From: JANJUB01 sp031386985 | GTDB lineage: Bacteria > Armatimonadota > Fimbriimonadia > Fimbriimonadales > Fimbriimonadaceae | DNA: 64,000 nt | Reading direction: 5' to 3' | Assembly: GCA_031386985.1 (NCBI GenBank) | Contig: JANNCV010000016.1 | Location: 124,001 to 188,000 of the forward strand | In this document: positions 1 through 7,753 of the stretch, in pieces | How the letters are laid out: each line of letters opens with the position of its first letter | Position numbering within the stretch: position 1 is the first letter of the stretch | Notes under the pieces: model-generated | Databases searched by the model: none | What the model saw: only the letters and a program-made list of their open reading frames with translations | Told to the model about the DNA's origin: nothing | Position numbers and translations under genes: made by a program

Positions 1-11
1 GTCGGTAAGAT

Positions 12-635
12 TCACCGGCCGAGAATGTGTACCTTTACCGTGCGGCGACCCCAATTAAGGGCTTCGCGACGGCTATCAAAGCATAGGTCAATGCGGTTTC
101 CCTTGATCGCCCCGCCCGTGTCGGCGCAAATGGCCTCGCCGTAACCTTCGACGTATACAATGGTGCCAAGTTTGATCACACGCGGATCTACGGCACAAAC
201 GCCTCGTTCGGCGCGAATGCCAGTTGCCGTGCGACCGGAGCCGCCCGGAATCGTCGCCTGACTAGTATCGTAGCCCGTTGCGATCATCGAAACAACGGTC
301 CCCTGCCCCCGTACGTAACTGCCACGACTCGTAAGCTTGGTGCGCGAACTGCCCCCAAAAAGCTTTACCGCCGAAACAGGCTCAACTCGAACCGAGAATA
401 GCGCTTTCTTTGAAACAGCTTTGCCCCCGCGAAAGGTGATTTCATAAGTGGTATCCACCTTGCCATTAACACCCTTTTGCTGGACCTTAACCTGCCCAGA
501 CTTCAAATCCGAGGTAGCGCGAAAAATCGTTTTATAGGGAATGTTTTGGGTGAGAACCTTCGTGGTTGTTTGATCCTTGGCACTGGTTTGACCAGGCCCA
601 AGGGCTAACACAAATGTGGCTAGAATCGCCGTCAT
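12..635 (-). CDS. Secreted G5/3D-domain cell-wall protein
   Basis: Protein of 207 residues. A hydrophobic N-terminus ending near residue 20 looks like a signal peptide. Residues about 25-85 resemble a G5-type domain (motifs TTYEITFRGGKA and KKALFSVRVEP). Residues about 115-207 form a 3D domain, with conserved aspartates in GYD, CAVDP, ADTGG and NRIDLCF; this fold is shared with RpfB/YabE-type proteins and MltA-like lytic transglycosylases. The inferred role is peptidoglycan remodelling outside the membrane. The start is supported by GAGGAGG about 8 nt upstream. It is divergent from purF with about 100 bp between. The stop lies at the window edge but the gene is complete. Confidence 0.8.
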   Translation of the reverse strand: MTAILATFVLALGPGQTSAKDQTTTKVLTQNIPYKTIFRATSDLKSGQVKVQQKGVNGKVDTTYEITFRGGKAVSKKALFSVRVEPVSAVKLFGGSSRTKLTSRGSYVRGQGTVVSMIATGYDTSQATIPGGSGRTATGIRAERGVCAVDPRVIKLGTIVYVEGYGEAICADTGGAIKGNRIDLCFDSRREALNWGRRTVKVHILGR

Positions 636-732
636 CGCTTGTTTCCTCCTCTTACGCTGAAAGGCGAGACTACGTTTTACCCGGGCGCGCCTCCAAATTG
701 CGACGTTTTGGTCAAAAAAGCCATACTAGTGA

Positions 733-2214
733 GTGCCGCGAACTCCCAACGACTCCTGCGATCACCCCAAAGAAGAATGCGGAGTCATAGGAGTATATGC
801 ACCCGGTCGCCAAGCCGCGCGACTTGCATTTTTTGGGCTGTTTGCCCTTCAACATCGGGGCCAAGAGAGTGCGGGAATCGCCGTAAGTGACGGTGGCTTG
901 GTGCGAATGCACAAGGATATGGGCCTGGTCAGCCAGGTTTTTGACGAGACCATTCTCGAGACGTTGCCCGGCGGAATCGCGATCGGGCATAACCGCTATT
1001 CAACCACGGGCATTAGCGCTTTGAGAAACGCGCAACCTATTTTTTGTCAGAGCCTGGTTGGCGATATCGCCGTGGCTCACAATGGGAATCTTGTAAACAC
1101 CCTCGAATTGCGGACCGAACTCGAGGCCGAAGGCGAGGTTTTTGGTTCTTCGAGCGATACCGAGCTCATCGCGCGATTGTTGGTTAAGCATATGCACCTG
1201 GGACCCGAGGACGCGGTTGCCACGACCATGCGCAAAATAAAGGGTGCCTATTCCTGCACGGTCCTGACCCCAACCATGGTCATTGGCTTCCGTGATCCCA
1301 ACGGAATTAGGCCACTGGTTGCGGGGGAGTTTCCCGGCGGATACTTAGTGGCAAGCGAGAGTTGTGCGTTTGCGCCGCTCGACGGTCACACTGTTCACGA
1401 GCTCGAGCCGGGCGAAATGGTAATCATTGATCAAAAGGGAATGCGCTTTGCCCAGGGTATCCAGCCTGATCGTAAAGCCATGTGCATGTTCGAATTCATC
1501 TACTTCGCGCGCCCTGATAGCCACTTGTACAACACATCGCTTTATTCGGCCCGCGAGAGAATGGGACATCAACTCGCGGCTGAGCATCCGGTCGAAGCCG
1601 ATATTGTTGTCCCCGTTCCAGATAGCGGAATCCCCGCTGCCCTGGGGTACGCCGAGGCCAGCGGTATCCCATACCGCGAGGGGATGATGAAGAGCCGTTA
1701 CATCCATCGTACATTCATTGCTCCCGACCAGCAAATGCGCGAGCGCGGTGTCCGAATGAAGCTTTCGCCCCTTGTTGAACACATCAAAGGCAAACGCATT
1801 GTGCTTGTGGATGATTCGATTGTGAGGGCAACAACAACAACGCAAATCGTCAAGCTACTCTTTGAAGCTGGAGCAGAAGAGATTCACGTCCGAATCACGG
1901 CCCCTCCAATTATGTGGCCGTGTTTTTACGGAATTGATATGTGCTCAAAGCGCGAATTGGCGGCGGCGCGAATGACAATTGAAGAAATCCGAAATCATAT
2001 TGGCGCGACTTCGCTTGGTTACCTTTCAATTCCGGGCGTTGTAAAGGCGGTTGGGCGTCCGACAAATGAGTTTTGCTTGGCCTGCTTTAATGGTGAGTAT
2101 CCGCTCGCGGTACCCGAGAATATGAAGAGGGACCCATTTGAAAAGCCCGCCGACGTCGTTGGTTCCATGACGGCGGTGAACAAGAGTCAACCGGAGTTGA
2201 TCCCGTTCGACTAA
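733..2214 (+). CDS. purF: Amidophosphoribosyltransferase (PurF)
   Basis: Protein of 493 residues with a GTG start. It catalyses the first committed step of purine synthesis, forming 5-phosphoribosylamine from PRPP and glutamine. A short propeptide (residues 1-16) precedes CGVIG, so Cys17 would be the N-terminal nucleophile after processing. The N-terminal glutaminase half shows GHNRYSTTG, AHNGNL and SSSDTE. The C-terminal half carries the PRPP loop VLVDDSIVRATTTTQI. Cysteines near residues 390-450 (MCSKRE, CLACF) fit the Fe-S cluster ligands of the Bacillus-type enzyme. Length is normal for the family. Confidence 0.96.
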   Translation: MPRTPNDSCDHPKEECGVIGVYAPGRQAARLAFFGLFALQHRGQESAGIAVSDGGLVRMHKDMGLVSQVFDETILETLPGGIAIGHNRYSTTGISALRNAQPIFCQSLVGDIAVAHNGNLVNTLELRTELEAEGEVFGSSSDTELIARLLVKHMHLGPEDAVATTMRKIKGAYSCTVLTPTMVIGFRDPNGIRPLVAGEFPGGYLVASESCAFAPLDGHTVHELEPGEMVIIDQKGMRFAQGIQPDRKAMCMFEFIYFARPDSHLYNTSLYSARERMGHQLAAEHPVEADIVVPVPDSGIPAALGYAEASGIPYREGMMKSRYIHRTFIAPDQQMRERGVRMKLSPLVEHIKGKRIVLVDDSIVRATTTTQIVKLLFEAGAEEIHVRITAPPIMWPCFYGIDMCSKRELAAARMTIEEIRNHIGATSLGYLSIPGVVKAVGRPTNEFCLACFNGEYPLAVPENMKRDPFEKPADVVGSMTAVNKSQPELIPFD

Positions 2215-2274
2215 ACCTGTTAATTGTGCCGCCTTCTCGCACTCCCTGTTACGGAAGATTTACCGTGAGGGCAA

Positions 2275-3717
2275 ATGGCGGAAATTTTGTACACGGGTTT
2301 GGAAACGGCACAGCGCATTCTCATTGTTGAGGATGATCCCGTTTCGGCACTCCTGCTTCGTCGCGTTCTCGAACATCGCGGTTACCATGTTGATCATGCC
2401 GATAACGGCAAGACCGCGCTCGAACTCTTTACAACAAACCAACATCGTGTAATCATTACGGACTGGATGATGCCGGAAATGGATGGAGTTGCTCTCTGCC
2501 GCGCCATTCGGGCCCAATGCAAAGCTTATGTTTACGTCGTATTGTTGAGTGCGAAGGGCCAGCGCGATGATCGTTTGGAAGCGTTTGATGCCGGCGTAGA
2601 TGATTTCCTATCTAAGCCGCTTGACCGCGAAGAGCTTTTTGCACGACTGAAAGTTGCCGAGCGGATTTTGGCCCAAGAAGACATGTTACGCCGCCAAACC
2701 GAAGAAATAACCATTGCCAGCGATCGGCTACATGCCGCGAATGATAACCTACTCTTGGCTTCGCGCCGATTTGAAGAACTGTTTGCAGGAATGCCCGTCG
2801 CATGCTTCACTTTTGATGCAGAGGGAGTCATTCAAGAATGGAACCGGACGGCGGAATCCCAATTTGGACGTCCAACTCTCAGCGCCGTGCAAAAACCAAC
2901 GTGGGAGGCTTTTGGCGGCTACGACGATAACTTCTGGGATGCTCAGTTAGTGCACCGGATATTTGAAGGTGAAAAACTGCAAAACGTAGATTGGCACTTC
3001 CACAATACCCACGGTGAAACCCGCTTCTTGATGGCGAACGTGTTTCAACTTCGGGGGGTCTCAGGCGAGATTATTGGTGCAATTAGCGCGAACCTTGATA
3101 TTACGGAGAGACGACTCGCCGAGAAGAGAATTGCCGAGCAGAATGTAGCGTTGGAAGAAGTCAACCAAAAGCTCGAACTGCTCGCGGTTACGGACGGATT
3201 AACTGGCCTTTGGAATCATCGAAGGTTCCAAGAGGAACTTGAAAACGCCTTCAGCTCGCACCAGCGCATGTCATGGCCATTATCGCTGATATTCCTTGAC
3301 GTTGATCACTTCAAGCAATACAACGACGCCTTCGGCCACCCCGCAGGTGACGATGTTCTAAGACAGGTTGGGCAAACCCTCACCGGTTCTTCGCGAAGCT
3401 ATGAAGCGGTTGCGCGGTATGGCGGCGAAGAATTTGCCGTAATCATGCCGGGAACAAACAAGGAACAAGCGATTCTTGCGGCTGAACGATTCCGTTCGGC
3501 AATAGAAAGTGCCACTTGGCCGCATCGAGCGGTAACCGCCTCGTTCGGCGTTGCAACTCTAAGCACAGCGATGGGTAAAGCAAAAGATATGATTCAAGAG
3601 GCCGACGCAGCGCTCTATGCAAGTAAGCAGCACGGTCGAAACTGCGCTTTCCACTTCGATGATATTGGAAACTTGCTCGAAGACAGCCAGCACGCAGCAT
3701 TGAGAAAATCGGCTTAG
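2275..3717 (+). CDS. Response regulator with PAS and GGDEF output
   Basis: Protein of 480 residues and three modules. Residues about 15-130 are a receiver domain with acidic pocket VEDD, phospho-acceptor Asp in ITDWMMPEMDG and Lys in SKPLD. Residues about 160-285 are a PAS domain. A short coiled coil (ITERRLAEKRIAEQNVALEE) leads to a GGDEF domain at about 310-465 with active-site motif RYGGEEF. The product is a likely diguanylate cyclase making c-di-GMP under phosphorelay control. The usual RxxD inhibitory site five residues before GGEEF reads RSYE, so feedback inhibition may be altered. It stands alone between purF and glnA. Confidence 0.9.
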   Translation: MAEILYTGLETAQRILIVEDDPVSALLLRRVLEHRGYHVDHADNGKTALELFTTNQHRVIITDWMMPEMDGVALCRAIRAQCKAYVYVVLLSAKGQRDDRLEAFDAGVDDFLSKPLDREELFARLKVAERILAQEDMLRRQTEEITIASDRLHAANDNLLLASRRFEELFAGMPVACFTFDAEGVIQEWNRTAESQFGRPTLSAVQKPTWEAFGGYDDNFWDAQLVHRIFEGEKLQNVDWHFHNTHGETRFLMANVFQLRGVSGEIIGAISANLDITERRLAEKRIAEQNVALEEVNQKLELLAVTDGLTGLWNHRRFQEELENAFSSHQRMSWPLSLIFLDVDHFKQYNDAFGHPAGDDVLRQVGQTLTGSSRSYEAVARYGGEEFAVIMPGTNKEQAILAAERFRSAIESATWPHRAVTASFGVATLSTAMGKAKDMIQEADAALYASKQHGRNCAFHFDDIGNLLEDSQHAALRKSA

Positions 3718-3868
3718 GCAGTTTGGGTGTCTGGGTTCGGGGCTCCAACCGAACAGCCTCGAACGTCCTCCGAGCTTCTTTCGATCCTCGAACATTTCGG
3801 AAAGTTATACTAAAACCCAAAGAAATAACATTAAAATCAAAACGAGTTAAGGTAAAATCCATGTCGTT

Positions 3869-5305
3869 ATGGTTGAACTGCGCAGTTTTCTCGAAATTCC
3901 TTACGATCAACTTGAAGAGCTGAACCTGGAGGCGAAGCAAAAACAACTTGACCGCGCCCCCGATGCAAACCTTGAAGAATATTACTTAGGCTACTTGCAA
4001 AGCGAGAAGCGGATTAAGGCTGTTACTGTCTGTTTCACCGATCTCGAAGGCCGCTTTCATATGCTCGATTATGACAAGAAATTCTTGCTCAAGAGCCACG
4101 ATAACCTGACTTTTGATGGCTCGTCGATTCGCGGCTTCTCGGTTGTAAGTGAGTCTGACTTACGTTTGGCAATAGATTGGGGGTCGTTCCGCTGGTTACC
4201 GAGCGATGTTTTCGGTCCGGGGAAAGTTGTGGTTTTTGGCCTCATCAAGGACCGCCATGGCAAGCCCTATTCCAGCGATTTCCGCGGCCTTATGAAAGAA
4301 TATGGGGAGAAGCAGTTTGCCAAGAATGGGTATTGCTTCAATATCGCGGTGGAGTGCGAGGGCTTCCTTTTCGAGGGACGGAACGCCGAGCAGAAGTTCT
4401 CGTCTGAGGACGGCTTTACCTGTGTTTCCAGTGGTGGCTACTATCACTCCCTTCCAAATGACCCGCTTCGCCTCTTCATAGATCGCCTTGCGGAGGCTCA
4501 GCGTGCGCTGGGCTTCGAGAACGAAAAAGATCACCCCGAGGTTGCACCCAGCCAGTTTGAGCTCAACTACAAATACACCGATGCCACCCTCGCCGCTGAT
4601 CAGGTGCAACTTTACAAACTAACAGCGCGCCAGATCGCCGCAAACATGAACTGCACCGCGAGTTTCCTGCCCAAGCCGATTTCGGGCATAAATGGTAGCG
4701 GAATGCATTGCAACATGTCCATCTCAACCAAAGATAAAAACCTTTTTTACGCCAAGGGCGGGGAGGACGGGGTGAGCAAATTGGCCTGGGATTTTGTGGA
4801 TCGCATCTTGAACAGCGCCAACGACATTTGCCTCATTTTGAACCCGAGTGTGAACGCATATCGTCGCCTCGACCCTCACTTTGAAGCACCAAACCAGATC
4901 AAATCGTCGGCGGTGGATCGAACGAGCATGATTCGGATTCCGCTCGGTAACGAGAAATCGGCGCGGGTTGAAGTGCGAACCGTCGCCCCTGATGCTAATC
5001 CCTATCTCACCTTCTACGCCCTGATCCGAACGGGACTTGAGGGCCCAATGACGGAGAAAATCACGAGCGAAAACCGTCGAACAAGAACGCGGTTCTTGCC
5101 CGATAATGTCTACGATGCGATTCGGCTCATGAAGCAAAGCGAGTTCGTTGGCGAAATGATGGGAGAGGAAAATAAAGAGAAATACCTCGACCGCAAAATC
5201 GCCGCGGCGGAACGGAGCCCCAAGGAACTCGGAACCCGCATCAAAACCGGCGAGATTCGCTTCCACCATGAAGTAACGAACCAGTTTCTTTGGGGCAAGT
5301 TCTAG
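3869..5305 (+). CDS. glnA: Glutamine synthetase
   Basis: Protein of 478 residues, catalysing ATP-dependent ligation of glutamate and ammonia. It is close in length to the type I (GlnA) enzyme. Recognisable blocks are FDGSSIRGF (beta-grasp end), APSQFELNYKY (metal-binding glutamates), the NGSGMHCN block, LNPSVNAYRRL and an ARVEVRTVAPDANPYL block. The adenylylation loop tyrosine of enterobacterial GlnA is not obvious. TAAAAT lies 10 nt before the ATG and there is no clear Shine-Dalgarno sequence. A second, out-of-frame ATG sits 8 nt upstream. Flanking genes give no nitrogen-regulation context. Confidence 0.95.
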   Translation: MVELRSFLEIPYDQLEELNLEAKQKQLDRAPDANLEEYYLGYLQSEKRIKAVTVCFTDLEGRFHMLDYDKKFLLKSHDNLTFDGSSIRGFSVVSESDLRLAIDWGSFRWLPSDVFGPGKVVVFGLIKDRHGKPYSSDFRGLMKEYGEKQFAKNGYCFNIAVECEGFLFEGRNAEQKFSSEDGFTCVSSGGYYHSLPNDPLRLFIDRLAEAQRALGFENEKDHPEVAPSQFELNYKYTDATLAADQVQLYKLTARQIAANMNCTASFLPKPISGINGSGMHCNMSISTKDKNLFYAKGGEDGVSKLAWDFVDRILNSANDICLILNPSVNAYRRLDPHFEAPNQIKSSAVDRTSMIRIPLGNEKSARVEVRTVAPDANPYLTFYALIRTGLEGPMTEKITSENRRTRTRFLPDNVYDAIRLMKQSEFVGEMMGEENKEKYLDRKIAAAERSPKELGTRIKTGEIRFHHEVTNQFLWGKF

Positions 5306-5440
5306 GGGCGGCTACCGGTTTGCGGTTCGGAGGATTCGGCCCGTCTGGAGTTTCATTCCGAGCCGCGATAACGGGCATAGTTCCACATCTTGACGCGAGT
5401 AACGCGAAGACAAGGCACCGAAGGCGTCACAATAGAGAGC

Positions 5441-6004
5441 ATGGATCCCCTTAAACTTGGCCAAAAAATCACCTGCATCATCCGCAAAGCAAAAGGGGGG
5501 AAGCGGTTTGAGGTCACCTGTAGCGAGGCGCCCCGCGGTTGGCAGGTGGAATTGCACACGCGTGAGCCTGAGCAATACGAAATCGGCCAACGCCACCAGT
5601 TCTGGATCGCCCGAATCACCCCCATAAAATCGGAAATCCTCGTTCACGATGGCGATTTTGGGCGGCTACCCATCTCGGAAACGATGAGCAAACGATACTT
5701 AGAGGCGATCGAAACCCTCTTGGGCGAAAGAGAAATTGCGGGTGATTCTTTAGGCGATGCAGCCGCCATGGTTTCCCGAATAGGAACCCAAAATCAAGCC
5801 GATTGGCTGACGGTGTGGAAGGTCCTCGGCGAGCCAAAGCCAGGCGAGATTAAGCACCTTTTGGAGGCCATAAACAAACTGCGGGCGGCTCGAAAATATC
5901 AGCCCGAGGACGTTCCAGCCTTATCAGAAGAAATCCGAACAACCTACGGCGCCCGCCTGGCCACTACCGCAAAACGCCTAAGAATCACCAATCCGACCGA
6001 GTAA
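5441..6004 (+). CDS. Hypothetical protein
   Basis: Protein of 187 residues from the ATG at 5441; the frame is open upstream to 5390, but the N-terminus MDPLKLGQ looks natural. It has no signal peptide or membrane segment. Residues 1-75 look like a small beta-rich, OB-like fold (alternating hydrophobics around ITCIIRKAKGG and WQVELHT); the rest is helical and charged. I do not recognise the family. It follows glnA in the same direction after 135 bp. Confidence 0.6.
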   Translation: MDPLKLGQKITCIIRKAKGGKRFEVTCSEAPRGWQVELHTREPEQYEIGQRHQFWIARITPIKSEILVHDGDFGRLPISETMSKRYLEAIETLLGEREIAGDSLGDAAAMVSRIGTQNQADWLTVWKVLGEPKPGEIKHLLEAINKLRAARKYQPEDVPALSEEIRTTYGARLATTAKRLRITNPTE

Positions 6005-6078
6005 CCCAGCGGATATGGTTGGAGCCAGTCTGATCCCAACTGGCTGACAGACCGAAGGCGCTTGCAAGCCGGTTTGAT

Positions 6079-6255
6079 TCATTGGAAATTACGGACTTGC
6101 TCTTCAACTTTGTCGGCAATGGGCAATGCGTCGGGCATCACCTTTTCCACTGCGGCTCGCTTTCGCTTGAACAAGCCGTCCAATCCTTCTTGGGTCACGA
6201 TGGTGACGATGGACCCGATTCCAAAATGAAAGAGACAGATAAGAGCAACGAGCAT
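6079..6255 (-). CDS. Small single-span membrane protein
   Basis: A 58-residue reading frame starting MLVALICLFHF. Residues 1-20 form one hydrophobic segment, followed by a basic-acidic tail with KRKRAAVEKV. A GTG directly before the ATG could also be the start. It begins about 10-15 bp after the antiporter stop on the same strand, so it is probably cotranscribed. Small membrane partners of transporters are common; that it modulates the antiporter is inference. Confidence 0.55.
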   Translation of the reverse strand: MLVALICLFHFGIGSIVTIVTQEGLDGLFKRKRAAVEKVMPDALPIADKVEEQVRNFQ

Positions 6256-6268
6256 CACGGACCAGGGT

Positions 6269-7486
6269 CTACGATGCTACTTCATGGTTGTCCTCGGTTA
6301 AGGGGGTTGGGTTCTCCCGCAAAAGGACCTTCAGTGCAGGAGGGGCAACGACCGATGTGAGCAAAGCCATTGCGATTACTATCGCGTAAATGGTTGGGCC
6401 AAAGACCCCGGCTTGTTTCCCGAGACTGGCGATGATAATGCCTACTTCGCCTCTTGGAACCATCCCAACGCCGACGGTAAGCGCGCTCCTCTTTCCAAGT
6501 GATCGCGCCCCGAATCCACAGCCGATCAGTTTGCTAATGATGGCAAGAGCCGTGACCAGGAGGACGGTTCCGATAACGGGCCACGTGCTAAGCATGGCAA
6601 GATCAACGTGGGACCCGGTCAGCACAAAAAAGAACGGGAGCAGCAACGCCATGAGGGGCTTCGTGTTTTGTTCAAGGTCCTCGCGGTGTTGGGTTTCGGC
6701 CAGTATCATTCCGGCTAGGAATGCGCCAATAATGGCGGCCAATCCACTATAGTTGGCCGCTACCGCTAGGCCGAGGCAAATCGCCAACGAAATGGCGAGC
6801 GGTGAATCTGCATCAATCGGAGCCTCCATGAGTTTGGAGGACCGCTTCATGATTTTCGTGCCAAGCACGGCAACCAATGCCACGAATCCTACGGCTTGTA
6901 CCAGAACCAAGAGTAGGTTCATAACGTTGATGCCCGCTTCGGTCTGAAGGGCCGTAACAACGCCAAGCAAAAGCATGGCGAGAATGTCATCAATGATGGC
7001 AGCGCCCAGGATGATGCGAGCCTCGAGCCGGCCAAGCGCCGCGAGTTCCTGTAGGACACGAGCGGTGATTCCGGCGGACGTGGCAACAAAAGCGGCGGCA
7101 ACAAATGCGGCCTTATGAACGGGAAATCCAGCCGCAACTGCCCATGCTCCGCCAAGAATAAAGGGAACCACAACTCCGTACGAACCAACGGACAATGCAA
7201 CCTTGCCGACCTTCTTGAGCTCAGCGATTCGAGTTTGGAGGCCAACAGAGAAGAGCAACAGGATGGCGCCAATCTCGGCCAGAACTTCAAGCGGGAGGTT
7301 TGGCTTCATCCAGGCAAGCGCGGACGGCCCAATGGCAATCCCCGCGGCAATCTGCCCGACAACAGATGGGAGTTTGAGGCGCTGAGCGACTTCAGAGCCA
7401 ACCTGAGCCGCTACAAAAACGATGAAAAGGCTTAGCAGAATCTGCTCGGAATGTTCCACCTCTATCTGCCCCCCGCGAAGAGCCAT
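6269..7486 (-). CDS. Cation:proton antiporter (CPA2/KefB-like)
   Basis: Protein of 405 residues with about 11-12 hydrophobic segments from residue 15 to 390. The pattern GQIAAGIAIGPSALAW near the N-terminus and AAIIDDILAMLLLG in the middle are typical of Na+(K+)/H+ antiporters. The paired Asp of AIIDD probably carries the transported ion and proton. There is no C-terminal TrkA-N/RCK domain, so it is a short CPA2 member. The gene has a 5' region of more than 200 bp without a reading frame and a small membrane protein gene directly downstream. Confidence 0.88.
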   Translation of the reverse strand: MALRGGQIEVEHSEQILLSLFIVFVAAQVGSEVAQRLKLPSVVGQIAAGIAIGPSALAWMKPNLPLEVLAEIGAILLLFSVGLQTRIAELKKVGKVALSVGSYGVVVPFILGGAWAVAAGFPVHKAAFVAAAFVATSAGITARVLQELAALGRLEARIILGAAIIDDILAMLLLGVVTALQTEAGINVMNLLLVLVQAVGFVALVAVLGTKIMKRSSKLMEAPIDADSPLAISLAICLGLAVAANYSGLAAIIGAFLAGMILAETQHREDLEQNTKPLMALLLPFFFVLTGSHVDLAMLSTWPVIGTVLLVTALAIISKLIGCGFGARSLGKRSALTVGVGMVPRGEVGIIIASLGKQAGVFGPTIYAIVIAMALLTSVVAPPALKVLLRENPTPLTEDNHEVAS

Positions 7487-7706
7487 GCGACTGATTGATT
7501 AGAAGTTTTGGGCGTTGTTATGCCTAATCGGTATGAGAGTGATATGCGCACGTGAGTAATCCGGTTGCCCAATGACTTCCGGCTCCTAATAGTGGCAGGC
7601 TCCTCCAAACAGTTTTCATCTGTTGTACCGGTAGCTTACCAGCCAGGTCGTAAGTCTTACTATTTTTTCGAACCGTTCTATTGCCTTCGGCTGACGATTC
7701 AAACAG
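7487..7706. other. Non-coding interval upstream of the antiporter
   Basis: About 220 bp with no convincing gene. Reading the minus strand toward the antiporter there are several short self-complementary stretches, e.g. ACAG-N7-CTGT, GGTA-AGC-TACC and CCGG-N14-CCGG. It could be a structured 5' leader, but it matches no riboswitch consensus I can recall. Confidence 0.3.
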
Positions 7707-7738
7707 AATAGCCCTTCCCAAAACTGGGAAGGGCTATT
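7707..7738 (-). terminator. Perfect 14-bp hairpin, probable terminator of the peptidase gene
   Basis: Perfect inverted repeat AATAGCCCTTCCCA / TGGGAAGGGCTATT around a 4-nt loop. It lies 16 bp past the stop of the minus-strand peptidase gene. A short T-rich stretch follows on the minus strand (CTGTTT). Confidence 0.7.
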
Positions 7739-7753
7739 GTTCGCCTTAGAAAA

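Noticed and set aside
6082..6360. 92-residue plus-strand frame
   Set aside because: Antisense to the small membrane protein and the antiporter 3' end; composition unlike a protein.
7487..7706. Known riboswitch (cobalamin or c-di-GMP type)
   Set aside because: A few short strings recall these classes, but the order of conserved blocks does not fit either strand.
7524..7721. 65-residue minus-strand frame before the antiporter
   Set aside because: Begins inside the terminator hairpin at 7707-7738; translation looks random.
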